DNA of 49,645 nucleotides from Clostridia bacterium (GTDB lineage Bacteria > Bacillota > Clostridia > Peptostreptococcales > Acidaminobacteraceae). This document shows positions 34,747 through 43,909 of this stretch, one piece after another. A model generated the notes under the pieces. That model saw only the letters and a list, made by a program, of their open reading frames with translations. It was not told where the DNA came from and made no database searches. A program made the translations under genes and the position numbers. The DNA is taken from contig JAFGTX010000279.1 of the NCBI GenBank assembly GCA_016938815.1, positions 1-49,645 on the forward strand. Direction: 5' to 3'. The stretch's first letter is position 1, and each line of letters starts with the position of its first letter.

Positions 34747-35232
34747 CTATCTCAAACTAAAGCCATATTCCCGTTTTAAAAATTTCGAATACACAAAAAC
34801 GCCAACCGCAATATTGTAGACCATTTCCTTGAATCCTACAATCAAATAAGGTTTAAATACCACATTGCCATCAAGAAAGTACATGAAACTGAAATAGGCC
34901 AAATAATAGAAAATCGTCGAAACGCCTAAAAAAGCTACCGGCGTCAAAAAATTATCTTTAAATAGCGAATCCTCTAATGCGTGAATCACAAAAGCGATTG
35001 GAACATAAATCAGAAGATTGATGCCCAGTGTCATAGATAGGAAAATGTCTTGAAACGCCCCCAACATCACTGCCAGGATCAGTCCTTCCTTCTCCGGGAA
35101 AATAGCGGAAAACACCACAATAAAAATCAAGGATATATTCGGCATAATCCCATATATCCTTAAAAATTGAAATAGCGTTGAATGCAATATGAAAATAACA
35201 AAAGCAAGTAAAAATAACTTTCTTGTCTTCAT
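34747..35232 (-). CDS. mreD: Rod shape-determining protein MreD
   Basis: 161 residues with five or six hydrophobic membrane segments, the usual size. MreD is the integral membrane component between MreC and RodA/PBP2. Sequence conservation is weak in this family; the call leans on topology and on its position, 3 bases after mreC and before mrdA. Confidence 0.9.
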   Translation of the reverse strand: MKTRKLFLLAFVIFILHSTLFQFLRIYGIMPNISLIFIVVFSAIFPEKEGLILAVMLGAFQDIFLSMTLGINLLIYVPIAFVIHALEDSLFKDNFLTPVAFLGVSTIFYYLAYFSFMYFLDGNVVFKPYLIVGFKEMVYNIAVGVFVYSKFLKREYGFSLR

Positions 35233-35235
35233 AAA

Positions 35236-36066
35236 CTAATTTAACTCCTCATACGGAATAACCATTACCTTGTCGATTTGCTTGAAATTAACAAAAGGTT
35301 CCACGACAATGCCCGTCAAAAGCTCGTTTTTATCCACTTTGACTTCTGCAATCTTACCGATTAGAATGCCTTTTGGATAAACTCCCATGCCTGACGTAAT
35401 CAGCGTGATGCCTTCCTCGATATCCGCTGTTGGATCGAAAAGATAGCCTGTTAGATCAAAATCGACACTGCCATTAAGCTGTCCAACGTAGTTGATATCA
35501 TGGTCCAGCGTTTGAAAGCCTACAGAGGCTTTATTGTCAATTACTGAAACCACCTTCGCCCAGTTATCTCCAGCTTCATAAACAAGACCCACCAGACCTG
35601 AACCGTTTATAACAGCGCTATTTTTAGTGATCCCTTGGTTCTTCCCTGCATCGATGGTGAACATATTGAACCAGTTACCCTGTTCCTTAGCCACTACATC
35701 ACAAGAGATGTAGTTGTCAATCGCCATCTTATTGGTATAGTTAAGCGCTTCTTTTAAATTGGATAATTCTTCTAATTCTAATTTAGTAAGCGTTTTGTCG
35801 ATCAATTCTTCCTTTAAAGACTCATTTTCAGCAATGAGGGATTCATTGATTTCTATGATTTCCCAAACGTTGATAATAGGTGCAATCTTTGAAGAGATTC
35901 CGTTGCCGATTGCGTAAAAGCCCTTTTGTATAGGCGTGACAATACGCCCTGCCACGTTTTCCAGCAAGGTTATGTTTTGTCTGCCACCCATGGTAATACC
36001 CATGATTCCAATCAGCAAGATGGTTGAGATAATGATAATAGCACGTTTTAATCTAGAGCTTTCCAT
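35236..36066 (-). CDS. mreC: Rod shape-determining protein MreC
   Basis: 276 residues. N-terminal membrane anchor about 9-27, coiled coil about 65-105, then the double beta-barrel core (about 110-270) with 'NQGITKNSAVINGSGLVGLVYEAGDNWAKVVSVID' and 'GMGVYPKGILIGKI'. It bridges MreB/MreD and the penicillin-binding proteins outside the membrane. It follows mreB by 13 bases. Confidence 0.95.
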   Translation of the reverse strand: MESSRLKRAIIIISTILLIGIMGITMGGRQNITLLENVAGRIVTPIQKGFYAIGNGISSKIAPIINVWEIIEINESLIAENESLKEELIDKTLTKLELEELSNLKEALNYTNKMAIDNYISCDVVAKEQGNWFNMFTIDAGKNQGITKNSAVINGSGLVGLVYEAGDNWAKVVSVIDNKASVGFQTLDHDINYVGQLNGSVDFDLTGYLFDPTADIEEGITLITSGMGVYPKGILIGKIAEVKVDKNELLTGIVVEPFVNFKQIDKVMVIPYEELN

Positions 36067-36079
36067 CTAACCACCCCTG

Positions 36080-37111
36080 CTATTTTTTTGAAGTTATAAA
36101 CACGCTCTTCAACATATCATAATTTTCAATTGCAATACCTGTACCGTGAGCAACACAGTCCAGTGGCTCATCTGCGATATTAACCGGCATCTCTGTCTCT
36201 CTTCTAATCAACACATCCAAGCCGTGAAGTAAGGCACCACCACCAGTCAACATGATACCATGGCTCATGATGTCCGCTGCAAGTTCAGGCGGCGTTCTTT
36301 CTAGTGTTCCTTTAATGCCTTCTACAATGGCATTGACAGGCTCGCTAAGGGCTACTCGAATTTCTTCCGCTGAAATGGTCATCGTTCTTGGTAGACCTGT
36401 TACAAGATTTCTACCTGTGACAGCCATATCCTGAAGATTCAAGTTTGGAAAAGCAGAACCGATTTGCATTTTTATCTGCTCAGCTGTTCGCTCGCCGATC
36501 ATCAAGCTGTATTCTTTACGAATGTATTGAATAATCGATTCATCCAACTCGTCGCCACCGATACGGATAGACTTGCTCGTTACGATACCACCTAGGGAAA
36601 TCACGGCAATCTCCGTTGTACCACCACCGATATCAACAACCATACTACCTGTAGGCTCTGCAACCGGAAGACCGGCACCAATCGCTGCCGCCATTGGCTC
36701 TTCAATAAGAAGCGCATCTTTAGCGCCCGCCGCAAAGGCAGCCTCCGTAACCGCACGTTTTTCAACTTCTGTCACATCAGAAGGCACGCCAACAACAACG
36801 CGAGGCGCAAAAAACAAGGACTTCTTTGGATAAGCCTTATCAATAAAGTATTTCAACATTCTATGTGTAATTTGAAAATCTGCAATAACACCATCTCTAA
36901 GAGGACGTGTTGCTGTGATGTTTCCCGGTGTTCTACCGATCATTTCTTTCGCTTCGTTACCTACAGCCAGCACGCGACCATCTTCACTTTGAATCGCCAC
37001 TACCGAAGGTTCTCTAACGACAATACCTTGTCCCTTAACATTAACAAGGGTATTGGCCGTTCCTAAATCTATCCCCATATCTTTACTAAAAAGTTTCATA
37101 AAAAATAACAA
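36080..37111 (-). CDS. mreB: Rod shape-determining actin MreB
   Basis: 343 residues from TTG 37111. Actin fold: phosphate 1 '[13 protein letters not shown]', phosphate 2 '[18 protein letters not shown]', adenosine motif '[13 protein letters not shown]'. Two starts are possible: TTG 37111, 9 bases after AAAGGAG (37127-37121), or ATG 37099, whose N-terminus MKLFSKDMG fits the family better but lies 21 bases from the ribosome-binding site. The spacing favours TTG. It heads the mreBCD-mrdA-min cluster. Confidence 0.97.
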   Translation of the reverse strand: MLFFMKLFSKDMGIDLGTANTLVNVKGQGIVVREPSVVAIQSEDGRVLAVGNEAKEMIGRTPGNITATRPLRDGVIADFQITHRMLKYFIDKAYPKKSLFFAPRVVVGVPSDVTEVEKRAVTEAAFAAGAKDALLIEEPMAAAIGAGLPVAEPTGSMVVDIGGGTTEIAVISLGGIVTSKSIRIGGDELDESIIQYIRKEYSLMIGERTAEQIKMQIGSAFPNLNLQDMAVTGRNLVTGLPRTMTISAEEIRVALSEPVNAIVEGIKGTLERTPPELAADIMSHGIMLTGGGALLHGLDVLIRRETEMPVNIADEPLDCVAHGTGIAIENYDMLKSVFITSKK

Positions 37112-37161
37112 CTATTTATTCTCCTTTCGCACCGTCAATTCTTGACCGTCGTTCTTATTAG

Positions 37162-37167
37162 ATTATA
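37162..37167 (-). promoter_or_regulatory. Possible -10 element for the mreB operon
   Basis: A TATAAT on the minus strand (37167-37162) lies about 50 bases before the mreB start, in the gap after radC. No convincing -35 is visible, so this is tentative. Confidence 0.3.
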
Positions 37168-37193
37168 ACGTAAAACATAGGGAAAATATAGAC

Positions 37194-37877
37194 CTACAGG
37201 TCAAAATGTTCTTTGAAACTGTAGTAGGATTCGTTCCCTAAAACAATGTGGTCCATAACCTCTATACCCACGATTTTACCTGCTTCTACCAACCGCTCTG
37301 TAATCTGTTTATCTTCCTTACTTGGCGCTGGATAGCCACTGGGATGATTATGCGCTAAAATCACGGATTTCGCGTTCTTTTTTATGGCATAATGAAACAC
37401 CTCTCTTGGATGAACAATCGAAGCGTTTAATGAACCTGTTGAGATATCCTCAACAGCGATAATTTGATTTTTCGTATCCAGCAAAAGGGCAAAAAATTTC
37501 TCTTTTTTCAAATGCATAACCGAAACTTTCAAATGATCATACACATCACCAGGACAAGTAATCTTATCCTTATAATGTTCAGAAGCCAACACCCGTTTAC
37601 CTAACTCTATCCCCGCCAACAAAAGGCATGCCTTCGAGGGCCCAATCCCTTTGATGGTCACCAATTCTTCTGCTGTTATATTGCTAAGTGCCGCTAAGCC
37701 ACGCTTATCATAATACAATACATCCTTTGCGATGTCTAGCGCACTGTGATTTTCTCTTCCTGTACGAATCAAAATGGCCAATAATTCCTGGTTGGACAAT
37801 TGAGCCACACCGGATTTCAACATTTTCTCCCTCGGTTTCTCAGTATCCGGCATTTCCTTAATCAAGCCATAATGCAT
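37194..37877 (-). CDS. radC: RadC-family JAB/MPN-domain protein
   Basis: About 227 residues from ATG 37877 (GGGAG 8 bases upstream); the GTG at 37886 is too close to that site. N-terminal helix-hairpin-helix region (about 40-85, 'ITIKGIGPSKACLLLAG'-like), then a JAMM metalloprotease-type motif 'LAHNHPSGYPAPSKED'. Despite the RadC name, a role in DNA repair is not well supported for the family. It lies between maf and mreB, the usual Firmicutes order. Confidence 0.95.
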   Translation of the reverse strand: MHYGLIKEMPDTEKPREKMLKSGVAQLSNQELLAILIRTGRENHSALDIAKDVLYYDKRGLAALSNITAEELVTIKGIGPSKACLLLAGIELGKRVLASEHYKDKITCPGDVYDHLKVSVMHLKKEKFFALLLDTKNQIIAVEDISTGSLNASIVHPREVFHYAIKKNAKSVILAHNHPSGYPAPSKEDKQITERLVEAGKIVGIEVMDHIVLGNESYYSFKEHFDL

Positions 37878-37894
37878 AATATCCACTCCCTATT

Positions 37895-38476
37895 TTAGGC
37901 GAATGAATAATCGAAATACCTTTCCAGTGTGTCTACAATCCGACTAATAGGAAATCCCACCACATTGAGATAGTCGCCACGGATGTTTTCTACGAGAAGC
38001 GCACCCTTGCCCTGAATACCATAAGCGCCAGCCTTATCAAATGGTTCGCCACTTTCTATATACCAGTTGACCACTTGATCATCATAGTCCTTGAAAGTGA
38101 CCTCTGTCACCACATAGTCCACCATCTTCATATGCTGTCCTGCTTCAATGATGCTAAAACCCGTCATCACTTGATGGGTCTTACCGCTCAAACTGCGAAG
38201 CATAGCTCTGGCATCCTCCGCATCCTTGGGTTTGCCTAGAATTTTCCCTTCCGATACGACCACGGTATCTGCAGAAATTATCAATTCGCCCTTATTAAAT
38301 TTTTCTGCGGCAGAGAGACCTTTCTGCAAAGCAATGCTCATGACTACTTGATCCGGACGTTCCCATGGGTTGACTTTCTCAGGACAATCCCCTTCGACCA
38401 CCTCATAATCCATACCCATCGTGTCTAATATTTCTCGCCGTCTCGGAGATTTGGACGCTAAATATATCTTTCTCAT
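37895..38476 (-). CDS. maf: Maf-family nucleoside triphosphate pyrophosphatase
   Basis: 193 residues. 'LASKSPRRREIL' at the N-terminus, 'ISADTVV' with the catalytic Asp, 'ILGKPKDAEDARAMLRSLSGKTHQVMTGF', and 'EPFDKAGAYGIQGKGALLVENIRGDYLNVVGFP' at the C-terminus: the full Maf signature. It hydrolyses non-canonical or modified NTPs (dTTP/UTP type likely) and is linked to septum control. It starts 10 bases after the DUF4321 gene. Confidence 0.96.
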   Translation of the reverse strand: MRKIYLASKSPRRREILDTMGMDYEVVEGDCPEKVNPWERPDQVVMSIALQKGLSAAEKFNKGELIISADTVVVSEGKILGKPKDAEDARAMLRSLSGKTHQVMTGFSIIEAGQHMKMVDYVVTEVTFKDYDDQVVNWYIESGEPFDKAGAYGIQGKGALLVENIRGDYLNVVGFPISRIVDTLERYFDYSFA

Positions 38477-38486
38477 AGCAACCTCC

Positions 38487-38735
38487 CTACAGCTTTCTAA
38501 AAATCAGTATTGCCGAAATCAAACCAAGAATACTGGCAAGGTTGATCGACATCTTAAGACCGATCGTAAATTGAATCACACTGAGATCCACGGTTACCGG
38601 GGAAAACCCTATAGACTTGCCATAAGTTAGAATTTCAAACGACTGACCCAAAATATCACCAATCAAACCGCCTATAACAAGACCAATCAATAGTACGATT
38701 AATAGAATCAATGAATCTTTACCTTTTGCTCTCAT
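38487..38735 (-). CDS. DUF4321 small membrane protein
   Basis: 82 residues with two hydrophobic segments (about 9-30 and 62-80). This matches the short DUF4321 family found upstream of maf in Clostridia. Function unknown; the position suggests a cell-envelope or shape role. The ATG follows GGAGGGCGT. It is the promoter-proximal gene of the maf-radC unit. Confidence 0.82.
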   Translation of the reverse strand: MRAKGKDSLILLIVLLIGLVIGGLIGDILGQSFEILTYGKSIGFSPVTVDLSVIQFTIGLKMSINLASILGLISAILIFRKL

Positions 38736-38841
38736 ACGCCCTCCTATTTTACCATATTTTTACAACAATACCAACTTATCCATTTCAATGATTTCAAGAA
38801 GGCTAAGTATCATTTTACTATTTTTTTATGGATAATTCTAG

Positions 38842-38847
38842 TATAAT
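38842..38847 (+). promoter_or_regulatory. Possible -10 element for the sensor kinase operon
   Basis: TATAAT lies 27 bases before the kinase start, in the divergent gap of 138 bases between the DUF4321 gene and the kinase. No clear -35 can be matched. Confidence 0.35.
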
Positions 38848-38873
38848 AGACTCTTGTGAAGGGAGTGTGAACA

Positions 38874-40901
38874 ATGAAAAAAAGACTGCTTATAGGCCTC
38901 ATCATTGGTTTGTTAGCCATTGCTGCACTAGGTAACCAATACTTAGAGCAAAGCTACCAACTTTCCCTAGGGGAATACATAAAAGCCATCCAGCCCTTTA
39001 CTTCAGAAGAAAAGGCTTGGCTGGCAACCCATAACATCATCAAATACGGCGCCGATTCCAATTCGCCACCACTGCGTTACGTCGATCCGGAAACCCTACA
39101 ATATGAAGGTATTGTCGTCGATTATGTCGATGCCCTTTCTATCGAACTCGGTGTCTCCATCGATTTCACGCCTACCCAGTGGAAAAATGCCTTGCTTTCC
39201 CTATCTAGCGGCGATATCGACATATGTGATATGCAGCCCTCTGTGGAACGGGCAGAATACTATGACTTCTCAGCGCCGATTTACTTCCAGCGCGGCGTCA
39301 TTCTGACGCATAAAGACTCTCCCATTCAAAGCATGGTCGATCTACCTCAGCATACCATTGCCGGCACCAGTGGCGATTATATCTTTGAATACTTGGAAAA
39401 CAACTACCCATCAGTGAAAGCAATCGAATCCACCGACCTTGAATCCGCCATCGCACTCCTAAAGGATGGCGCGGTCGATGCAGTTCTTGGCGACGAATCG
39501 GTTATTGAATATTTTGTGGATGCAGAAAATCTGTCCAATGCTTATTATATGACAGAAGACGTCCTTTACGAACAAAACGCAGCCATCGCTGTAAAAAAGG
39601 ACAACAAACTACTTCTTTCCATCATCAACAAAGGGATTGCCCGCCTTAAAACAAAAAATACCATGGATAAAATCAATCGCAAATGGTATGCCCAACAACC
39701 ACTGATTACGAAGGATATCCAGCAATTCAAATGGCAATTCATCCTTGAAACCCTAACCATTCTGGCGCTCTTCAGTTTTGGTGTCTTCTATTATTGGAAC
39801 CGCCAGCTCACGCAGAAAGTCGATCAAAGAACACGTGATTTGAACGCTTCGACCAAGGTGCTGAAAACCACCTTCAACAGTTTGTCTCAATTCCTCATCG
39901 TCCTTGATGAAAACAAGAACCTGATCGAACTCAATGACAGCTTTGCCCTATTTTCAAAATCAAAAAAATCGGCCTTCAAGGGGTGTCACTTCAATGAATT
40001 GCCACCGCTAATCAGCACCGGCGTCCTATCGGATGCCATTCAGACAGGATACAGCGAAAAAACAACCTTTGAATGCACCTTTGAGCATGATCATAGAACC
40101 TATAAAGCCAAGGGGTATCCTCTGGAAAATCCCATGGTTGCTTTTCAGTTGCTTCTCTTTATCGAAGACATCACCGACACCATTGTACAGCAACAACAGC
40201 ATCTCCAGTCTCATAAGATGGTGGCTGTCGGTCAACTGGCAGCCGGCGTTGCACACGAAATAAGAAACCCGATTGGGCTGATCCGCAACCACACCTATTT
40301 GATTCGCCGTTTTCTAAAGGAGAGCATGTCAGAAGACTTGAGCGAATCCCTACAAGTCATGGATCAATCCGTCGAGCGGGTCAACAGCATCATCAATAAC
40401 CTGCTTAACTTCTCCAAACAAGAATCTCTGGTACGAACACCGATTGAGCTTAGAAACTTTGTCGAGAACATCCTCAATTTGCATAAAAAGCAGATTGAGA
40501 AAAAAAATGCTCAAATCCATTTGATTTGTGATGACCACCTGAAAGCCAATTTGTATGTCGAATCCATGAAACACATTGTCATGAATCTGCTCTCAAATGC
40601 CCTAGAAGCCATTGATAAAGGCGGACATCTAGACATACAACTGGAAATTAAAGACACCGATTTACACATGGTCTTTGCTGATAACGGCAGCGGTATTCCA
40701 GAACATCTGCTGACCAACATCTTCAATCCTTTCTTTACTACCAAGAGTCCTGACCAAGGTGTTGGCCTTGGACTTTACATTGTCTATAATGAAGTAGAAA
40801 AATTACAGGGTGCCATTACGGTGAATAGTACCGTTGGTGAAGGTACTTCATTCGATATTTTGATCCCTACAGAACATAAAACAAAGGAGGCAAAACTATG
40901 A
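38874..40901 (+). CDS. Hybrid-input sensor kinase: extracellular SBP_bac_3 domain, PAS, HisKA, HATPase
   Basis: 675 residues. Membrane anchor about 4-20; a family-3 solute-binding domain about 45-275 ('IVVDYVDALSIELGV', 'GDIDICDMQPSVERAEYYDFSAP'), the fold that binds polar amino acids; second membrane segment about 288-307; PAS about 330-435; HisKA with His461 in 'GVAHEIRNPIG'; HATPase with 'MNLLSNALEAI', 'DNGSGIP' and 'GVGLGLYIVYNE'. The stop overlaps the next start (ATGA), so it is coupled to the NtrC-type regulator. It probably senses an external amino acid or related ligand; next-door brnQ makes branched-chain amino acids a reasonable guess. Confidence 0.92.
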   Translation: MKKRLLIGLIIGLLAIAALGNQYLEQSYQLSLGEYIKAIQPFTSEEKAWLATHNIIKYGADSNSPPLRYVDPETLQYEGIVVDYVDALSIELGVSIDFTPTQWKNALLSLSSGDIDICDMQPSVERAEYYDFSAPIYFQRGVILTHKDSPIQSMVDLPQHTIAGTSGDYIFEYLENNYPSVKAIESTDLESAIALLKDGAVDAVLGDESVIEYFVDAENLSNAYYMTEDVLYEQNAAIAVKKDNKLLLSIINKGIARLKTKNTMDKINRKWYAQQPLITKDIQQFKWQFILETLTILALFSFGVFYYWNRQLTQKVDQRTRDLNASTKVLKTTFNSLSQFLIVLDENKNLIELNDSFALFSKSKKSAFKGCHFNELPPLISTGVLSDAIQTGYSEKTTFECTFEHDHRTYKAKGYPLENPMVAFQLLLFIEDITDTIVQQQQHLQSHKMVAVGQLAAGVAHEIRNPIGLIRNHTYLIRRFLKESMSEDLSESLQVMDQSVERVNSIINNLLNFSKQESLVRTPIELRNFVENILNLHKKQIEKKNAQIHLICDDHLKANLYVESMKHIVMNLLSNALEAIDKGGHLDIQLEIKDTDLHMVFADNGSGIPEHLLTNIFNPFFTTKSPDQGVGLGLYIVYNEVEKLQGAITVNSTVGEGTSFDILIPTEHKTKEAKL

Positions 40902-42244
40902 ATACGCATAATTTCAAATTGCTGATTGTAGATGATGATACGGACTACACAAAGGTCCTTACCAAGATCCTCTCCACGGAAAACTATGCCATTCAGACAG
41001 CCAACAGCGGTGAAGATGCCTTCTTCAAGGTTCAGCTGGCACACTATGACTTGGTACTGACAGATCTTATGATGTCCGGCATGAATGGCATCGAATTGCT
41101 TGAAAAAATAAAAAAGGAATCTCCTCTAACTGAGGTTATTCTCATCACAGGCTTTGGCACCGTTGAAAATGCCGTAGAGGCCATGCGCAAAGGCGCATAC
41201 TCTTATTTCATCAAAGGCAACGACCCTGATGAACTATTGATGACCATTTCAAAAATCGTACAAAGTACCTTCATCAAAAAACAGAACAGCGTGCTCATCG
41301 ATACCTTAGGCAAAAAATCCATCGAGTTGACGTCTAAGAATCTGAAATTCCAAAAAACAATCGAGCTTGCAAAAAAAGCGGCATACAGCAACGCCAGCAT
41401 CCTTCTTCTCGGAGAATCAGGCGTAGGCAAGGAAGTCTTTGCAAGGTATATCCATCAACACAGCCAGCGTAAAAACGCACCCTTCATACCGGTCAACTGC
41501 CACGCCTTTCAGGAAACCATGCTGGAATCGGAACTGTTCGGCCATAAAAAAGGTGCCTTCACCGGCGCGCAGGAAGACCGCATCGGCAGATTCGAAGCCG
41601 CCGACCATGGGACGCTGTTTCTGGATGAAATCGCCGATACCCCCATGAACACACAGACAAAACTTCTGCGGGCGATTGAAAACAAGACCATTGAACGCAT
41701 CGGTTCCAACGAAGGCATTTACTGCGATTTTCGTCTCATTTCTGCGACTAATAAGTCCATTGACGAGATGATCAGCAATCAGACCTTCCGTGAGGATTTC
41801 TACTATCGGATCAGCACCATCATCATCAACATCCCGCCACTTAGAGAGCGCAAGGAAGATATACCTCAGCTGGTGGATTATTTCATAGAAGAACTTTTTA
41901 CTGAAATGAAATGTATTTATCGTGGCATGGATGAAGAAGTATACGACATGCTGATGACTTATGACTATCCAGGCAATGTGCGAGAACTTAAGAATATCAT
42001 CGAACGCCTCGCCGTTCTCTCCATGGGCGGATGGATTTCAAAAGAGGATGTGCAGTTACGCCCTACTAAAAAAAGCCTTGGCGACGTCAGTTTAAAAGAT
42101 TACCGCGCCCATGCAGAAAAATCTTATATCCAACAGGTGCTTGAAGAAAACAACTACAACATGACCCAATCTGCTCAGAAATTGGGTATCAGTCGACGTC
42201 AGCTTTTCAACAAAGTGACAGAATACAATTTAAAAGATGAGTAA
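40898..42244 (+). CDS. Sigma-54-dependent NtrC-family response regulator
   Basis: 448 residues. Receiver 1-120 with phospho-acceptor Asp56 in 'LVLTDLMMSGMNG'; AAA+ sigma-54 activation domain about 140-370 with Walker A 'GESGVGKE', the sigma-54-contacting loop 'GAFTGA', Walker B 'GTLFLDEI' and R-finger region 'DFRLISATN'; C-terminal Fis-type helix-turn-helix about 405-445 ('NYNMTQSAQKLGISRRQLFNKV'). It overlaps the kinase gene by 4 bases and has GGAGG before the ATG. The -24/-12 promoter of brnQ, 150 bases downstream, is the obvious target. Confidence 0.97.
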   Translation: MNTHNFKLLIVDDDTDYTKVLTKILSTENYAIQTANSGEDAFFKVQLAHYDLVLTDLMMSGMNGIELLEKIKKESPLTEVILITGFGTVENAVEAMRKGAYSYFIKGNDPDELLMTISKIVQSTFIKKQNSVLIDTLGKKSIELTSKNLKFQKTIELAKKAAYSNASILLLGESGVGKEVFARYIHQHSQRKNAPFIPVNCHAFQETMLESELFGHKKGAFTGAQEDRIGRFEAADHGTLFLDEIADTPMNTQTKLLRAIENKTIERIGSNEGIYCDFRLISATNKSIDEMISNQTFREDFYYRISTIIINIPPLRERKEDIPQLVDYFIEELFTEMKCIYRGMDEEVYDMLMTYDYPGNVRELKNIIERLAVLSMGGWISKEDVQLRPTKKSLGDVSLKDYRAHAEKSYIQQVLEENNYNMTQSAQKLGISRRQLFNKVTEYNLKDE

Positions 42245-42256
42245 TTAATTTCACGG

Positions 42257-42286
42257 GAGTGGGCAAAAAAATGCCCACTCTTTTTT
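42257..42286 (+). terminator. Rho-independent terminator after the NtrC-type regulator
   Basis: GAGTGGGCA (42257-42265), A-rich loop, TGCCCACTC (42272-42280), then six T residues. A perfect 9-base stem; it isolates brnQ transcriptionally. Confidence 0.92.
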
Positions 42287-42381
42287 GTAATACTTCACAA
42301 AACTTTTTGTTAATTTATAAACTATCCCTTGTTTTAGCCAAATATTCTGATTTTTTTATAAAAATTACGATTTCTTAAATT

Positions 42382-42397
42382 TTGGCACAAAGGTTGC
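42382..42397 (+). promoter_or_regulatory. Sigma-54 (-24/-12) promoter of brnQ
   Basis: TTGGCAC (42382-42388), 5 bases, TTGC (42394-42397). The invariant GG (42384-42385) and GC (42396-42397) are 10 bases apart, as required. The predicted start is near 42409, about 44 bases before the brnQ ATG. The upstream 95 bases are AT-rich and should hold the activator sites, though I could not pick out a clear one. Confidence 0.92.
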
Positions 42398-42452
42398 GTT
42401 AATAGTCTGTGTATTTATTAGTTTTATTTTTTTTATAACTTGGGAGGTTATT

Positions 42453-43769
42453 ATGAAAAACGAAAGAAAAGATTACATTGTCGTTGGCGCAGCACTTTTT
42501 GCTATGTTCTTCGGCGCAGGCAATTTGATTTTCCCACCAGCACTAGGTATGCTGTCGGGTGATCAATGGTTATCATGTATTTTAGGTTTTGCCCTTACCG
42601 GCGTTGGACTACCTATTTTAGGTGTCATTACCATCGCTAAGGTAGGTGGCTCTTTGAAAGATTTCGCTGGACGGGTCAGCCCCCTTTTTGCAACGGTACT
42701 GGGAGCAGTCATTGTTCTCGCTATCGGACCCTTACTAGCAATCCCACGTACTGGCGCTACCGTATTTGAAATTGGTATCTCTCCATTATTTCCGACAATT
42801 CCGCCATTAGCAGTATCCATTGTTTATTTCACAATTACATTGTTCTTTGTAATTAAGCCCTCGTCAATTATTGACAAAATAGGTAAAATTCTAACACCTA
42901 TCCTACTGCTTATTGTCGGCCTTATCATTTTCAAAGGTGTTGCTTCACCAATCGGAGCGCCCGTACCTACTGGTATCAAACTTGCCTTTTCAGAAGGTTT
43001 CGTTGGCGGTTATCAAACGATGGACGCCCTTGCTTCTGTCGTACTTGGTGGTTTGATCCTATTCGGCCTTAAAGAAAAAGGCTATACAGATCAAAAAAGC
43101 CTCATCAAATTAACGTCAAAAGCAGGAATCCTTGCTGGTAGTGCTTTGCTATTCATCTACGGCGGCCTCTTATTCCTTGGTGCAACAGGTAGCGGTCTCT
43201 TATCCGCAGAACTTACAAAAACTGAACTCATCATCGAATTGACAAATCGCGTACTTGGTATTTACGGCCAAATGGGCATTTGCTTAGCCGTATCGGTTGC
43301 ATGCTTAACGACTTCCATCGGACTTACTGCAGTAGTTGGTAACTTCTTCGAAGAACTGACAAAAGGCAAATTGTCTTACCGTACAATCGTCATCGCAACG
43401 ACACTATTCAGTATTGTCATGTCGGTAATCGGCGTAGAGCAAATCGTGAAGCTATCGGTTCCACTACTTGTCCTTGTCTACCCTGTGACGATTGTTTTGA
43501 TTGCCCTAAACCTTTTCGGCAAACATATCAAGAGCGACATGGTATTCAAAAGCATGGTGGTCGGTACACTATTCATCAGTGTATTCGACGCACTTGGCGC
43601 TATGGGCATTAACATCGAGGCCATGACAAGTATCATCAGCAAATTACCTTTCGCTTCAGCAGGTTTTGCATGGATTTGTCCAGCTATTCTATGTGGCTTT
43701 GTCGGTCACTTAATTGGCAAAGTATCGCCAAATAAAGAAGGTACACTCGAAAATATTCCTCAAGTATAA
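42453..43769 (+). CDS. brnQ: Branched-chain amino acid:cation symporter BrnQ (LIVCS family)
   Basis: 438 residues, about 12 membrane segments. Signature N-terminus 'ALFAMFFGAGNLIFPPALG', 'GPLLAIPRTGATVFEIG' and 'GFVGGYQTMDALASVVLGG'. Imports Leu, Ile and Val with Na+ or H+. GGGAGG is 7 bases before the ATG. It is a single gene between the regulator terminator and the promoter of the antiterminator gene. The sigma-54 promoter and adjacent sensor/regulator pair imply induction by an external signal. Confidence 0.97.
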   Translation: MKNERKDYIVVGAALFAMFFGAGNLIFPPALGMLSGDQWLSCILGFALTGVGLPILGVITIAKVGGSLKDFAGRVSPLFATVLGAVIVLAIGPLLAIPRTGATVFEIGISPLFPTIPPLAVSIVYFTITLFFVIKPSSIIDKIGKILTPILLLIVGLIIFKGVASPIGAPVPTGIKLAFSEGFVGGYQTMDALASVVLGGLILFGLKEKGYTDQKSLIKLTSKAGILAGSALLFIYGGLLFLGATGSGLLSAELTKTELIIELTNRVLGIYGQMGICLAVSVACLTTSIGLTAVVGNFFEELTKGKLSYRTIVIATTLFSIVMSVIGVEQIVKLSVPLLVLVYPVTIVLIALNLFGKHIKSDMVFKSMVVGTLFISVFDALGAMGINIEAMTSIISKLPFASAGFAWICPAILCGFVGHLIGKVSPNKEGTLENIPQV

Positions 43770-43773
43770 AATC

Positions 43774-43802
43774 TTGACAACGTTTTCTTACTCTGTTATC
43801 AT
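43774..43802 (+). promoter_or_regulatory. Sigma-A promoter with overlapping cre-like site, for the antiterminator gene
   Basis: TTGACA (43774-43779), 17 bases, TATCAT (43797-43802). TTGACAACGTTTTCTT (43774-43789) matches the CcpA cre consensus (WTGNNARCGNWWWCAW) except at one position. It covers the -35, so CcpA binding would repress. Confidence 0.75.
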
Positions 43803-43827
43803 AAATTTAACTTAGTAAGAATATTTA

Positions 43828-43894
43828 GGCGTGTTACTGTTAAATCAGGCATAAACCAATCAACTACTATTATTGATTAGTTTATGCTTTTTTT
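43828..43894 (+). promoter_or_regulatory. RAT antiterminator target overlapping a terminator (leader of the BglG-type gene)
   Basis: A RAT-like sequence GGCGTGTTACTG...CAGGCATAAAC (about 43828-43857) overlaps the 5' arm of a terminator: GCATAAAC (43849-43856) plus AATCA pair with TGATT plus GTTTATGC (43880-43887), then seven T residues. This is the classic mutually exclusive antiterminator/terminator pair of BglG-family proteins, so the gene autoregulates. Confidence 0.9.
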
Positions 43895-43909
43895 GTATAT
43901 GGAGGATTC

